Source: Dichotomocladium elegans
Taxonomy: Eukaryota > Mucoromycota > Mucoromycetes > Mucorales > Lichtheimiaceae
NCBI GenBank assembly: GCA_025716815.1
Contig: JAIXMN010000021.1
Location: 496,001-560,000, forward strand
Length of the DNA stretch: 64,000 nucleotides
Direction: 5' to 3'
The position numbers and the translations under genes were made by a program. Shown one piece after another: positions 46,805-57,083 of the stretch; the stretch's first letter is position 1; each line of letters opens with the position of its first letter. The notes beneath the pieces are model-generated. The model made no database searches and had not been told where the DNA came from. It was given only the letters and a program-made list of their open reading frames with translations.

Positions 46805-47823
46805 TCCCTTTCTTCATCACACAAATCATGCCGCACATTCTCTTGTATAGCTCTCTAATACTCCCCCCCTTTATACACCGTTTAAATTTCCCCTTTTCTA
46901 CTCATTACTGACCTATCTCGTAACCATTTGTTGAGATAGGCTGATTTTTCTTGTCCTCTACCTTATCGCATATTATTACCAAGTTTGATACTTCATTCTT
47001 TATTGCTATTAATCATCCTTTCCTCATTACTGCAAATCAAGTGCTTTCAACAATAATATATTGACCCATTTGTATGAAAGATGGTGAGCAACAGCTCCTC
47101 TTTTTTCGTGCTTTCGATAGAGTGGATTTGACTCATCTTATTATCGCTTTTAAGAAGTCACATCTACACACAGCTTTCTCCGCGGCATTTATTGATATCT
47201 ACACCTCCTGGAACAATCATTTGCAGGAATTTGTTTCACTCATTTTTAAATCATTACCTTGCTTTACATCTGCATAAAGTGACCTCGCTTTACGTCGCCT
47301 CCAAGAAATAATACCGATCACATTATTTAGTTATACAAACAATGTATCATGCTGATCCCGCTATCAATCAACATTTGATGGATCCAGCATTGTGCTTTCC
47401 TTATCATGGTCTGAGCACCATATAGATTATATTAAATTGGTAGCCATATCCTCCTAGACGCAGGCAAGAAACTTATGTCATTAGCACTGTATGTTGATTT
47501 TACGTTATTTATCCATATATGGCAGTGTTACGAACCTTACATAACGTACGACACAAAGCTCTCTATGCAATATTAATCAGGTCATTACTTCCGAGCAGTT
47601 TAATAAACGAAGAGAGTCTAATGGCTTTAGACATTAATAGAAAAGAGGTAAATGTGTTCTTAAAACTCAATATGGCGTAACTACTATTATATACACAGGG
47701 GAGGAAAAGTATGCAATTGAATAATTTGAAGCTAGCAAAGATGTTTGTTTGTGTGTGTATATACTTGTGAGGGAAAACGTGCATGAAGGGGGAGTATTAT
47801 GGTTTGTTTTTGGAGCCATGTTT
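46805..47823. other. Intergenic, 1.0 kb, convergent
   Basis: Lies between the converging Ytp1-like and acidic-protein genes, so it is 3' flanking DNA. T-rich 3' flank at 46860-47060. No gene seen. Confidence 0.45.
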
Positions 47824-48859
47824 TTACCAGAACGAGAACATCTTACCAAAGGCGCTGGCCAGCCAAGACTTTCGTTCCACCTTTGGTTCATCAGTCTCGA
47901 TGGCCGTGGTTGCGTCGCTCTCCGAGTCATTCTCCTCTAACTCGTTTTTCTCATCGGTAGCGGCAGCATCAACGACATCTTTTTCAGTCTTAATGGAAGT
48001 AGAGGTGGGTTCCTTTTCGGCCGATTCATCAGTGCTAGCAGTTTCGTTTTCAGCTGTGGCGGCAATAGCAACTTCTTGCTTTTCTGTCACTTCGGTGGAA
48101 ACAGGATTGGCAGTCTCCTCCATGGACTCTTTTTTCTTGGTAGGCTGCTCAACATCATCATTAGCAACAGTAACGCCGGTGAGGACCTCTGTGTCAGACT
48201 CTGGTTTCTTAACATCGTCGATCTCGCTGTTTTCTTCCTCTTCTTCACCATCAGGTTCCTTGGGATTTTCAGATTCTTCAGCAATCTTGTTTTCCTCAAC
48301 GTCACCTTGTGTTTTGGTTGCCACCTTGTCATCTCCCTCCTCAGGCTCCTCGACATCAGTTTTCCCCTCGACGATGATTCCTGCAGTCACAGCAACATCC
48401 GCATCGAGCTCCATGGTATCCAAACCTTTGTCTTCGCTCACACTCAGGCTTGTGAAAGCGAAAAGAAAGCCATGTAAATGTTACTGCCGCGTGCTAGACA
48501 AAGTTATTTCCAAGGGCAGGGTCTTACCTCTCAACCTAGAATAACATTGGACCTTAGCCGCCGCGATGAAAGAAAAACAAAAAAGCTAGATGTCTTTCAT
48601 TGCTTACCTCAATCTCTTTGCTAGCGGCAGTATTCGGCCCTTTTTAGATGAAACGCGTTAAGCAAGCAGTCGATCAACCTTTCACCTGCATCGAGTACGA
48701 AAAAAAATTACCTCGACGGCGAATCATCTTTCGCCTGGGCTTCTGCGCTTTCTGTGGTTCCTCGACGACACCGCGTTTGCGCTTATTTCTCAACGCGTTT
48801 GTTATCGAAGCAGCAGCAGGATCCACAGCAACGAAAGATGGGACGCGATTGTCTTCCAT
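47824..48859 (-). CDS. Acidic low-complexity protein, unknown
   Basis: Four inferred exons: 48712-48859, 48608-48639, an 8-nt micro-exon 48528-48535 and 47824-48448; total 813 nt, 270 aa, frame intact. Exon 1 encodes MEDNRVPSFVAVDPAAASIT and a basic NLS-like segment (NKRKRGVVEEPQKAQKPRRK). The rest is Glu/Asp/Thr/Lys/Val-rich and disordered (EEPEEGDDKVATK, EEEEENSEIDDVKKPE), ending with a hydrophobic, aromatic WLASAFGKMFSFW. A nuclear protein is inferred. No domain recognised; the C-terminal motif may be a conserved short peptide. The micro-exon is needed to match phase between exon 2 and exon 4, and is flanked by consensus TCTAG and GTAAGA. Confidence 0.65.
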
Positions 48860-49515
48860 GATGAGATTTTTTAAAACCCCTTGTATGAGACCTGAAAAAA
48901 AAAGAGGAGGAAAATACGAGGCACAAAAAAATTAGGTACCCTTAAAATAATGAAGGTTGGTGCCACGGCTCCGAAAAAAAAAATTGGGGGGCAGCTGCCA
49001 ACGCTTCCCCACAACCTTTCTCACATCGCCCTCTTGAATTGAGGATAATTATGTAATAACTGTCTAGGGCAGGATATATGCCCAATAACATGCGTCACAA
49101 AATGTCCTGGATGAGTTCAACGGTTGAACGTCGCGATAAAGAAAGGAAGTAAAACAACGGTAGCGAAGTAGATATCGAGAATAACAGAGCAGAATCTATG
49201 CCGAAATGTGCGGGACAATGGTTTGTTCGAAAACATCTATGCTCCCCAATCAAATAGTTTTTAGCTGATATAACCTTTACACAATGGTTGAAGGCCCGAT
49301 GTTTGTATCCATCAAAAATGAGAAAACATAGAGATAGGTCTGGCCGAAAGATGAACAGCGCATTCGGTTGAAACGCAATAAAATTGGGCCAGAGTATGTG
49401 TGTGAATGCTTGAATTACATTCTTTCTCACCGCCTTCTCTTTCAAAGGACTGACTTATCCTCTTCTATCTACGCTAAACTTCCCAGTATCCTGCATTCAC
49501 GGATTCAGAATCTTA
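48860..49515. other. Intergenic, 0.65 kb, divergent
   Basis: Between the acidic-protein start (-) and the F-box protein start (+). A-runs near 48975-48990. Minus-strand frame 49095-49445 has no features. No gene seen. Confidence 0.4.
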
Positions 49516-51288
49516 ATGACTATTCAGCGGCTACCGTCAGAGCTTTTTGGTCGCATTGCAGAGCTGTTATCAAGGGGCGATCTCCATCAGTGCATCCTTG
49601 TCAATCGTACATTAAATACCGCCATGACTCCCTTTCTCTACCGTACCATTTCTGTGACAACAGCGGCAAATGTATTTCACAGCTTGAGTAAACTAAACGG
49701 CGCCTTTGTCCGTCAGCTGGTGGCAGAAGACGATGTACTCTCTCCGGAGGACATACAAACACTTTGCTCGCTATGCCCGAATTTGACTGAACTCGAGTAC
49801 GTCTGGCCAAATAAGGATACTGTACATACACCAGGAAGTCGCAGCTTCTTTCCCCGGTCACCTCCACTCCTGCTTCGACATATAGTTGACCCAAAGCGCT
49901 TAGTTAGTTTACAGCTCTGCTATCATGAAGCACGATACTGCGCCGAAGATATATCGATTGATATTGTATGTCAGTTCTTCTTTTCGCTCCTACGCCACCT
50001 ACCCTCCCGTTTGCACTCGCTGTCACTTGTCGGGCTGTTGCCAATATTGCAAGTGACACATTTGGAAGCGATCCACATGGCATGTCCATCTCTTACCCAC
50101 CTCACCATCGAAGGGTCCAACATGGTACTCACACCCAAGAGCCATAATACCGCTTGCCATCCACATCTCAAATCTCTCCGTATCGCATACCCATCTGGCT
50201 GGTCTCAGGCCAGCCAATGGATCTATTTCATCTTTACACATTATCCAAATATAGAGGTCCTTGAACTCGTCAATACTAGTAGCGTCCGCAATGTCTTTCG
50301 CCCGTTGCTCGCCGATGCCCGACTGACTGATGGCTTAGCCTACCCGCAACGCCTGTTCAAGCTTAAATTCCTCAAACTTGGCCCATATAACCCCGAATGC
50401 ATGATGCCGCTTACATATCTCCGTGCACTTGCAGAGGTTGACATTCAAAGCGATTGTGACTGGGACGTGATACCATGGCTCGAGGCCATCTGCGACAGAC
50501 TTAGGCGACTTTCATTTAACTTCCCGCGAATAAATAAGGACAAGGTGCTTCAGACGCTTGGCAAATTCCGCCATCTGGAGGAACTTGGACTTATTATTAC
50601 ATCGACACTGTCGCTATCCAATTTTTTCCTCTGGGGATGCCCACCTTCACTGCGTCGATTGACTTTATGCCAAGGCTACATCAGTTACGACACAGATCAC
50701 AGCAGTACCAGCGCCAGCTCTGTCAGTAAGATCATCCCTTCTGCTGGTATTACACACCTGGCACTCCATAACGCGTCAATTGTCGCTCCCGACGTACTCG
50801 AGACTGTCGTAGCAAGATGTCCTCTATTATCAACCATCGAAACATTTTGCTGTGTGTGGATTCTTTCTTCGATAGTTGATAAAGAACAACAGCATAAACT
50901 ACAGTTCAATTTTACGCAGCGCCAGCTTGACTTTTTCAGTATGACTTCATCATCCATCGCGGACCCTCAGGAAATGGAGCCATATGGAATCCAGCTTTAC
51001 AAATTTCACTTGTCATCACCAACAACAGATGAAGCATCTATGGCGAACGCATTTATAGAACGTACTGGATGTAAACGGATACGGGATGCACAGGGAGATC
51101 GACAGGCGCCATTATTTGTCACATTTGAGAACAGTACGCACGAAGAAGTTCACCGTGTCCAGAAAACACGGAGAAGGACAGGAATGCACACATACACTGT
51201 GGTGGAAAGCCCAAAAGAGACACCCTGGTGTATTGTTATTAGATGCAAGAGCATAAAGAAGATATGCATTGACGGACATCAGTTATGA
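49516..51288 (+). CDS. F-box protein with leucine-rich repeats
   Basis: Single exon, 590 aa. The N-terminal F-box is clear: LPSELFGRIAELLSRGDLHQ and CILVNRTLNTAMTPFLYRTI (residues about 5-45), typical of SCF ubiquitin-ligase substrate adaptors that bind Skp1. The middle is a run of irregular leucine-rich repeats (LCSLCPNLTELEY, HLEAIHMACPSLTHLTIEG, LEVLELVNTSSVRN, LRRLTLCQGYIS, VARCPLLSTIETF), as in many fungal F-box proteins. The C-terminus lacks other domains. The substrate is unknown. The ATG at 49516 immediately precedes the F-box. Confidence 0.85.
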   Translation: MTIQRLPSELFGRIAELLSRGDLHQCILVNRTLNTAMTPFLYRTISVTTAANVFHSLSKLNGAFVRQLVAEDDVLSPEDIQTLCSLCPNLTELEYVWPNKDTVHTPGSRSFFPRSPPLLLRHIVDPKRLVSLQLCYHEARYCAEDISIDIVCQFFFSLLRHLPSRLHSLSLVGLLPILQVTHLEAIHMACPSLTHLTIEGSNMVLTPKSHNTACHPHLKSLRIAYPSGWSQASQWIYFIFTHYPNIEVLELVNTSSVRNVFRPLLADARLTDGLAYPQRLFKLKFLKLGPYNPECMMPLTYLRALAEVDIQSDCDWDVIPWLEAICDRLRRLSFNFPRINKDKVLQTLGKFRHLEELGLIITSTLSLSNFFLWGCPPSLRRLTLCQGYISYDTDHSSTSASSVSKIIPSAGITHLALHNASIVAPDVLETVVARCPLLSTIETFCCVWILSSIVDKEQQHKLQFNFTQRQLDFFSMTSSSIADPQEMEPYGIQLYKFHLSSPTTDEASMANAFIERTGCKRIRDAQGDRQAPLFVTFENSTHEEVHRVQKTRRRTGMHTYTVVESPKETPWCIVIRCKSIKKICIDGHQL

Positions 51289-52253
51289 ACATATCGGCGA
51301 GCGGGAATAGTGTAGAATAATATAGGATGCTGGAACATCATTTCAATGTAAATACGACCGTAGAGTTAGAGAACTGCTGCTAATTAATGAGGATGAAAAG
51401 CTCTATGTATTCTGCTACAAGCTTTGTCGCTGAGAATGTATTAGTTGATATGTCCCTTTCGGGTATGGGGAAGATCGGCGACAAATGCTTTTTTGGCGCA
51501 CTATATACTTCAGAAGGAGTAGAAAGAAACTGGACCTAGGGTTCTACGGCTCCGATCTGGCAAACGACGAATGTTACACATCGCTTAAAGTGGAGATTTG
51601 CCGAACACTCGCTCCGGGATATTGAACACAAGCGAGAAGGAATCAGTAATTTGGGGGAGGGGACGGACGTATGTGCAAGTATATATATGTGCCATTTTAA
51701 AAATGACATTAACTATTATCGCGATGCATAGCAATAGCTCTTTATAACTATTGGTACGTAGACTTTTGTCTTGCACATCTTCACATAGCTCAGGAGAGGA
51801 TAGAAGACGGTGCTGGAGAGCAGCACTTTCCCAACGAAGTATACAGCTTCATCGTGTGTGCACTCAATGGATTAGTGACCCGAGTGAAGATTTTTCAATA
51901 TAGACGTGAATATTCAACAAGGACAAGGTCATCATGTATCTCTATATGATATCATTATACTTTTTACAAGGCGTCTAATATCCTCCCTTTCAATTCCTAT
52001 CCCACAACAACCCCCCCCCAATTCCCGGACAAGCAAATGGGTGGCACAAAGTCGCATCTCCTCTTGTAGCGAAACATGTGCCCACAGTAAAAACTGGTCA
52101 TCAACCACATGCAGCATTATAGTAGCCCAAAAAGGACACACACTATTTGCTCCCTTCTTTTCTCTTTCTTAACTCGACTGTCCTTTTCTACTCTCACTCT
52201 CCTTCTTCTTTTCTTTCTTCCACTTCTTTCTTCTCTAAAGGTGTTTCCCATCA
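51289..52253. other. Intergenic, 1.0 kb
   Basis: 3' flank of the F-box gene and promoter of the CEP104 homologue. A C-run (52011-52018) and a long T/C-rich tract (52155-52240) directly before the start are typical of fungal promoters. No gene seen. Confidence 0.45.
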
Positions 52254-55200
52254 ATGACAATTGTGCCACTGCCTTTTGAGATCGCACACTGCTCATCGTG
52301 GGACGACGACCATAGCCCTGAACAACTAGTTGCTTCAAGTCCTGGAAATCGCAAAGGATCGGATCGACTTGACGACAACAATGACTTTAGCGACACTGAC
52401 AGATTACCCAACAATAAAGTCAAGGGTTGGCAAACCCCAAAGTAAATAAGTCTTTATATCAAATGTTTTTCTCTTTTCGTCTGTCTAATTTTTTTTTTTG
52501 GATTGATAATTTTTAGGTGTCCCAACTATCCGCAGGATCTAATCATTCGGTTACTTTGTGGACCGGCTCGCATTTCTAAAGTCCAAATCCTCTCACACCA
52601 CTACAAGATTGCCACGAAAATTGATGTTTATATCGGGATCCTCAAAGATTCTCTCGGGGAATTAGACGACCCGATAGCACCTAATGAGGATGATGAAGAC
52701 ATGCTGATCGAGTTTACGCGGTTGGGGTAAAGCTATCACTTTAACTCTTCATATATTACACTTATTGAGCAAAGACGGTTTTTTAACAGTTATGTTTGCC
52801 TTGATAACAATGCACGAGCCCAGTATCGAGCGCGTGAGTTAAAATCAATAAAGGTGAACACAGATGGTGAATACGTGCGACTGGTCATCCGCAGCTGTCA
52901 TCGCAACCGATTGAACACCTACAATCAGGTAATTAATATAACGCAATGGAATTTCTTGTACAGGAAAAAAGGGCGTGGCCCAGGGGAAAGAGGGGGTTCA
53001 TTTTTTATTGTAGTATGGTGGTCTCACAAAAAGAAGACAACCATTGCTTCCGTTTCGAGTGTTGGTATGATAAGAGCTAAGAAACTTGCTATAATGCGAC
53101 TTCCTTTGTAGGTGGGTATCCTTGCTCTTAATATCCAGGGTCAGCCACTTCGTCAAGAACTTCATGCTGCGTCAGCAATTCCGGTAAGGAAGCAGAAAAT
53201 GAAGGATATTTCTAAGGTACCATGGCTGAAATTATTTCCAATAGGGACATATGGTTCATTACCTACAAAATCAACATGACGAGTCGAGCATGCTGAGCTC
53301 CTCAACAAGACGAACAAGTGTATCTAGTGGACAAAGCATGGTAAATCGTCTCTCAACTACCGGCGTTGTCGACATCGAAATTCAACAATGGATTGCAGCT
53401 TTGATTCACGCTGAAGAACAAGCTGCTCAAAGTAATACTCGCAAACCATTTTATATATGCTACCCAGATTATTAGATGCTCATGAAGAAATTAGACGAAT
53501 CTTATCAGGATGCTAAAGTCTTCAAGGCACTCAGCGATGAAATTTACAAATACGGCAAGAGGGTTACGGAATATGAAGCTAACAAGAAACGTGCGGTTGA
53601 ATCCAAGGATTATGACAAAGCCGAGGAATTTAAGGTTTTTACACACTACTTTACTTTTTTATGGTTTTTTGGTAGATTGGCTGACATTGTGATAGGCTGA
53701 GATCTGTAGAATTAAGATGGAAGCCGAGGGACTATTAAAAGATGCCAACATTCGTATCACGCGTGATGGCCGTGTTGTCCCTGCCGAACGATACGATGAC
53801 GCCGACGCTGACATGGTTGCCCAACCTTACGAAAATGAGCTCGTCAGTTCTCGCCAGGAAACGATTAGTGACCCAATGATAACCGATTACAATGAGCAGA
53901 GGTGCATGCCTCAAGATGATCTCTATGACGAAGCCATCGAGAAGTGGACCAATTTTGACGCTCTTCAACCCTCCCAGACTTCACCCACAGGAGAAGATTC
54001 TATGACTCGCCAAAGCTCCCCAGCTTCGTCCCTTTCAACCAACGCAGCTGACATGTTACTTCCCCCCCATTTGACCTCGTATGGCCAGGACACTCTAATC
54101 GGAGATGACCACCATGAGCATCATCATGATCACCACCATGACAACGTTGGAAAGCCTATTCATTTAGTCTCGCCATCGTTGTCTGCAGCAGTTGCGAGGA
54201 AGCACTCGCTCCGTGGCAACGTGAACCTTGATATGGATATTGTCGAAACTCCCGAGGAATCATCGGCTGTGGACCCCGAATGTGTACCCGAGCCATTGAT
54301 TGATGCAGAGCGGGCCAATTGCCGGATCCCGATCCGCGTGTTTGGCGAACAGGTGGTTGCCTGCATTCTCAGCGTCAAGGTTAAATGTCGTGAGCATGGG
54401 CTTCACTCGGTCGCCGACGCTGTCAAGTCCGCATGCCTCTTGGCGGAGACAAACCAACTTGACCAAATCGGTGACCTGATGAAATGTCCGGACGATGAAG
54501 ATGAAGAGAGCTCCAGTACTATATCAACGAGCACAGGTGGTGCGGATTATGATGAAGCTACGAATCGAAATGCCATGTTTATTAAGGCCACGCTCATGAT
54601 GATCCAAGAAGCTATCATGGATTCACGCGAACATATCATCAACTTGACCGTAGATATTTGGCGTGATGTAAATGGCAAGTATTTTAGTAGAAACATCTGC
54701 TGGATTGATATTTATGCATCTTGACTCTCTCCTTAGACCTGTGCGACATGGTGCCGCATGCGCTCACCTTTGGTCTGATGGAACGCGCATTCTCGGGTCT
54801 GCTGATGCGTAGCAATGATGCAAACTCACGCATCCGTCAGTCCGCTTCGGAGCTAATCCTAGACTTGGCTGCTAAATTCTCCAAAGAACCTTACTCGCTG
54901 CTCTCTTTATTCATCGGCAAGCCTGACCGAGTGATCCACAACCATAAGGACGCCAAGGCCCGCATTGAGCTCGTATCGTCAGCTGTCGGCTTTCTCTGTA
55001 TTAAAATTGACGACTGCCAAGGAACCATCCCTTTGGACAGTCTCATGGCTTTTGTGGTTACCTATCTCAACCACACGCACGACGATGTCCGACAGGCTGC
55101 AGTTGAGCTCGTGATCGAAATATCTGAGCAAGTCGGCTTCCCTGCGGTGAGCAAATACATCGATAAGGATCTTCGCTTGTCACTTGCCGAGACTGTTAAG

Positions 55201-56368
55201 AAAGTGGCCGAGAATGGATCGGCCAAAAAACAAGCGCCGAACGCTGCGAAAAAGCTCAACTCCAACAGTAACGCACTGGCAGAACTGCGCGCACTGGCTG
55301 CTGAGACCAACGTGCACAATAAAAAGCCTACAGCTTCTGCTGCCCGGGCGACAACAGCATCGTCTGGCGGCCCTGGTGCCACCAAAAAGAGACCAGTGTC
55401 TGACAAGAAAGGTACAACGACACAGCGTGGCACACCAAATGCTGCAAAGAAGGTTAGTAGTGCCGCAGAAAGACACATAAGAGCAACATCATATTAATCA
55501 GTGCCCGTAGACAACAGCGACAGCATCTTCTGCCGCCCGTGGCACCCGTGGCACCACGGCACCAAAAGCAGGTACTGCGACTAAGACAACTGGTGTTGAG
55601 GAACCTCCGTCCAAACAAGAATCGGATGACTCCAAAAAGTAACCTTGATTCAATAATATTTTTATGATAGCAGGAAAAGATAACATAAGCTTGTTTTTCT
55701 AGCATGTGCATATTTTGTGAAGAGATCAACCCGAATTTTAATGAGGATACGTTGATCTCTCACTACTACGATGAATGCCCAGTCCTCACAAGCTGCGTCC
55801 GGTGCCAGACTGTAAGCAACAGAACAAAACTCTGTTTTTATGTAACAAAAAAAGTGTCAGTATTGATTGTTGTCCCTGATATATTAGATTCTTGAAATAT
55901 CAACATTGAGCGATCACACTTTCACGGACTGCGCCAAGCGACATCTTGTTAAGCAGTGCACTCGCTGCAAGCAGCCTGTCCCTGTCGAGCAATGGCTTCA
56001 GCACACGCTAAAAAAGAATTGCGAAGGTATTGCCGCATCACCCTATTTAACACTTAATCATCCACTTAACGAACGGATGTATGTATATAGCCGTGGAGAA
56101 AGAGACAGACGTTCGTTGCCCGCTCTGCTTGGTAGTGATCGATCCGCCTACAGACAGCCAGTGGAAGGCTCACTTGCTTAACGGTGAAGGCTGTCCAAAG
56201 AATCCACGTCGTATCCGTCGCGCAAAGGCTGTTGCTGCTGCACCAGCCACCACTATGCCAACGTCCAGAGTAAAAGCCACCAAGTTTGAATCGGCTGCTG
56301 CTGCTCCAAAAACTGCCAGCAGAACAGCCACCAAGACACCGAACGCTACGCTCAGAAGAAAAAAGTAG
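52254..56368 (+). CDS. CEP104 homologue (TOG domain, CEP104 zinc fingers)
   Basis: CEP104 acts at ciliary tips and microtubule plus ends in animals and algae, where its TOG domain binds tubulin. Domain order here agrees with the family. The N-terminal jelly-roll domain (52254 to about 53110) has CPNYPQDLIIRLL, HHYKIATKIDVYIG, FTRLGYVCLDNNARAQYRAR and NRLNTYNQVGILALNIQG. Then come coiled coils (KKLDESYQDAKVFKALSDEI, ESKDYDKAEEFK), a linker with a His patch, a TOG array (about 54600-55210), an Ala/Lys/Thr-rich linker and the paired C-terminal zinc fingers CIFCEEINPNFNE, CVRCQTILEIS, CTRCKQPVPVEQW and CPLCLVVIDPPTDSQWKAH. At least eleven exons; each junction tested by eye keeps frame. Compared with human CEP104 the first domain has a roughly 20-residue insert. 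The gene is complete, with no broken frame. Confidence 0.9.
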
Positions 56369-57083
56369 AAAAGGACAAGACTCAAAAATCTGTGCCCCAG
56401 GGTCCTTATTCCAAATTTTGATACCTCCCCTCCAGCACCCGACTCACACAACACTATCATAATCAGGCAAATGAAACAATCACCAAATATATGCATTACG
56501 AAACAGTGAACCTTTTATTATTGGCATCAAAGAAAAAAGTATATTTGACGGAGGGAAGGGACTGGGATCTACCATAAACAAAATGATGTTAGGACACCTC
56601 GAACGATGAGCAATCCCCACACACCATCCATCTTGGGCTTGGAGTTTCTCTCTTTTTTTTTTTATCAGCGAACAAAGTTTTCGTCAAAAAAAAGTTATTT
56701 TTTTTCTTTGTTACGTGCTTGACTCTTAGTTCATTATCTCATCCCCAAAAAAATAAGAAGTAGTAACTCTCCCCCAAGTGGATGTCCCCGGTGGAAACAT
56801 AGAAAACTTACCTTTGTATAAAAGAGCTGTGTAGAATCCTTAGTGCAACACGCCAAGTTATTTTATGTTTTTCGGCCTCAAAAGCAGTCCTTTTTCTTTA
56901 AGCCACGAACGTTACTGAGAATGAAAAAAAAAAGCTGTATTAATGTTACTCCGCTACCAATACGGGTAAAAATGGGGCAATGGGCAAAAGAGCAAAAGGG
57001 GAAAAAAAAAAATTTATGCTCGTTCGAATTCAAAGAAATGCAACTTTTTAATGGGTGATAAATTATGTACATTTGATATTCGT
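56369..57083. other. Intergenic, 0.7 kb, convergent
   Basis: Between the converging CEP104 and DUF2828 genes. Several T- and A-homopolymer runs (56650, 56700, 56925, 57003). No gene seen. Confidence 0.5.

Noticed and set aside
48087..48356. 89-codon minus-strand frame within the acidic-protein exon
   Set aside because: Shadow frame of a repeated GA-rich coding region; the main frame has conserved splicing phase.
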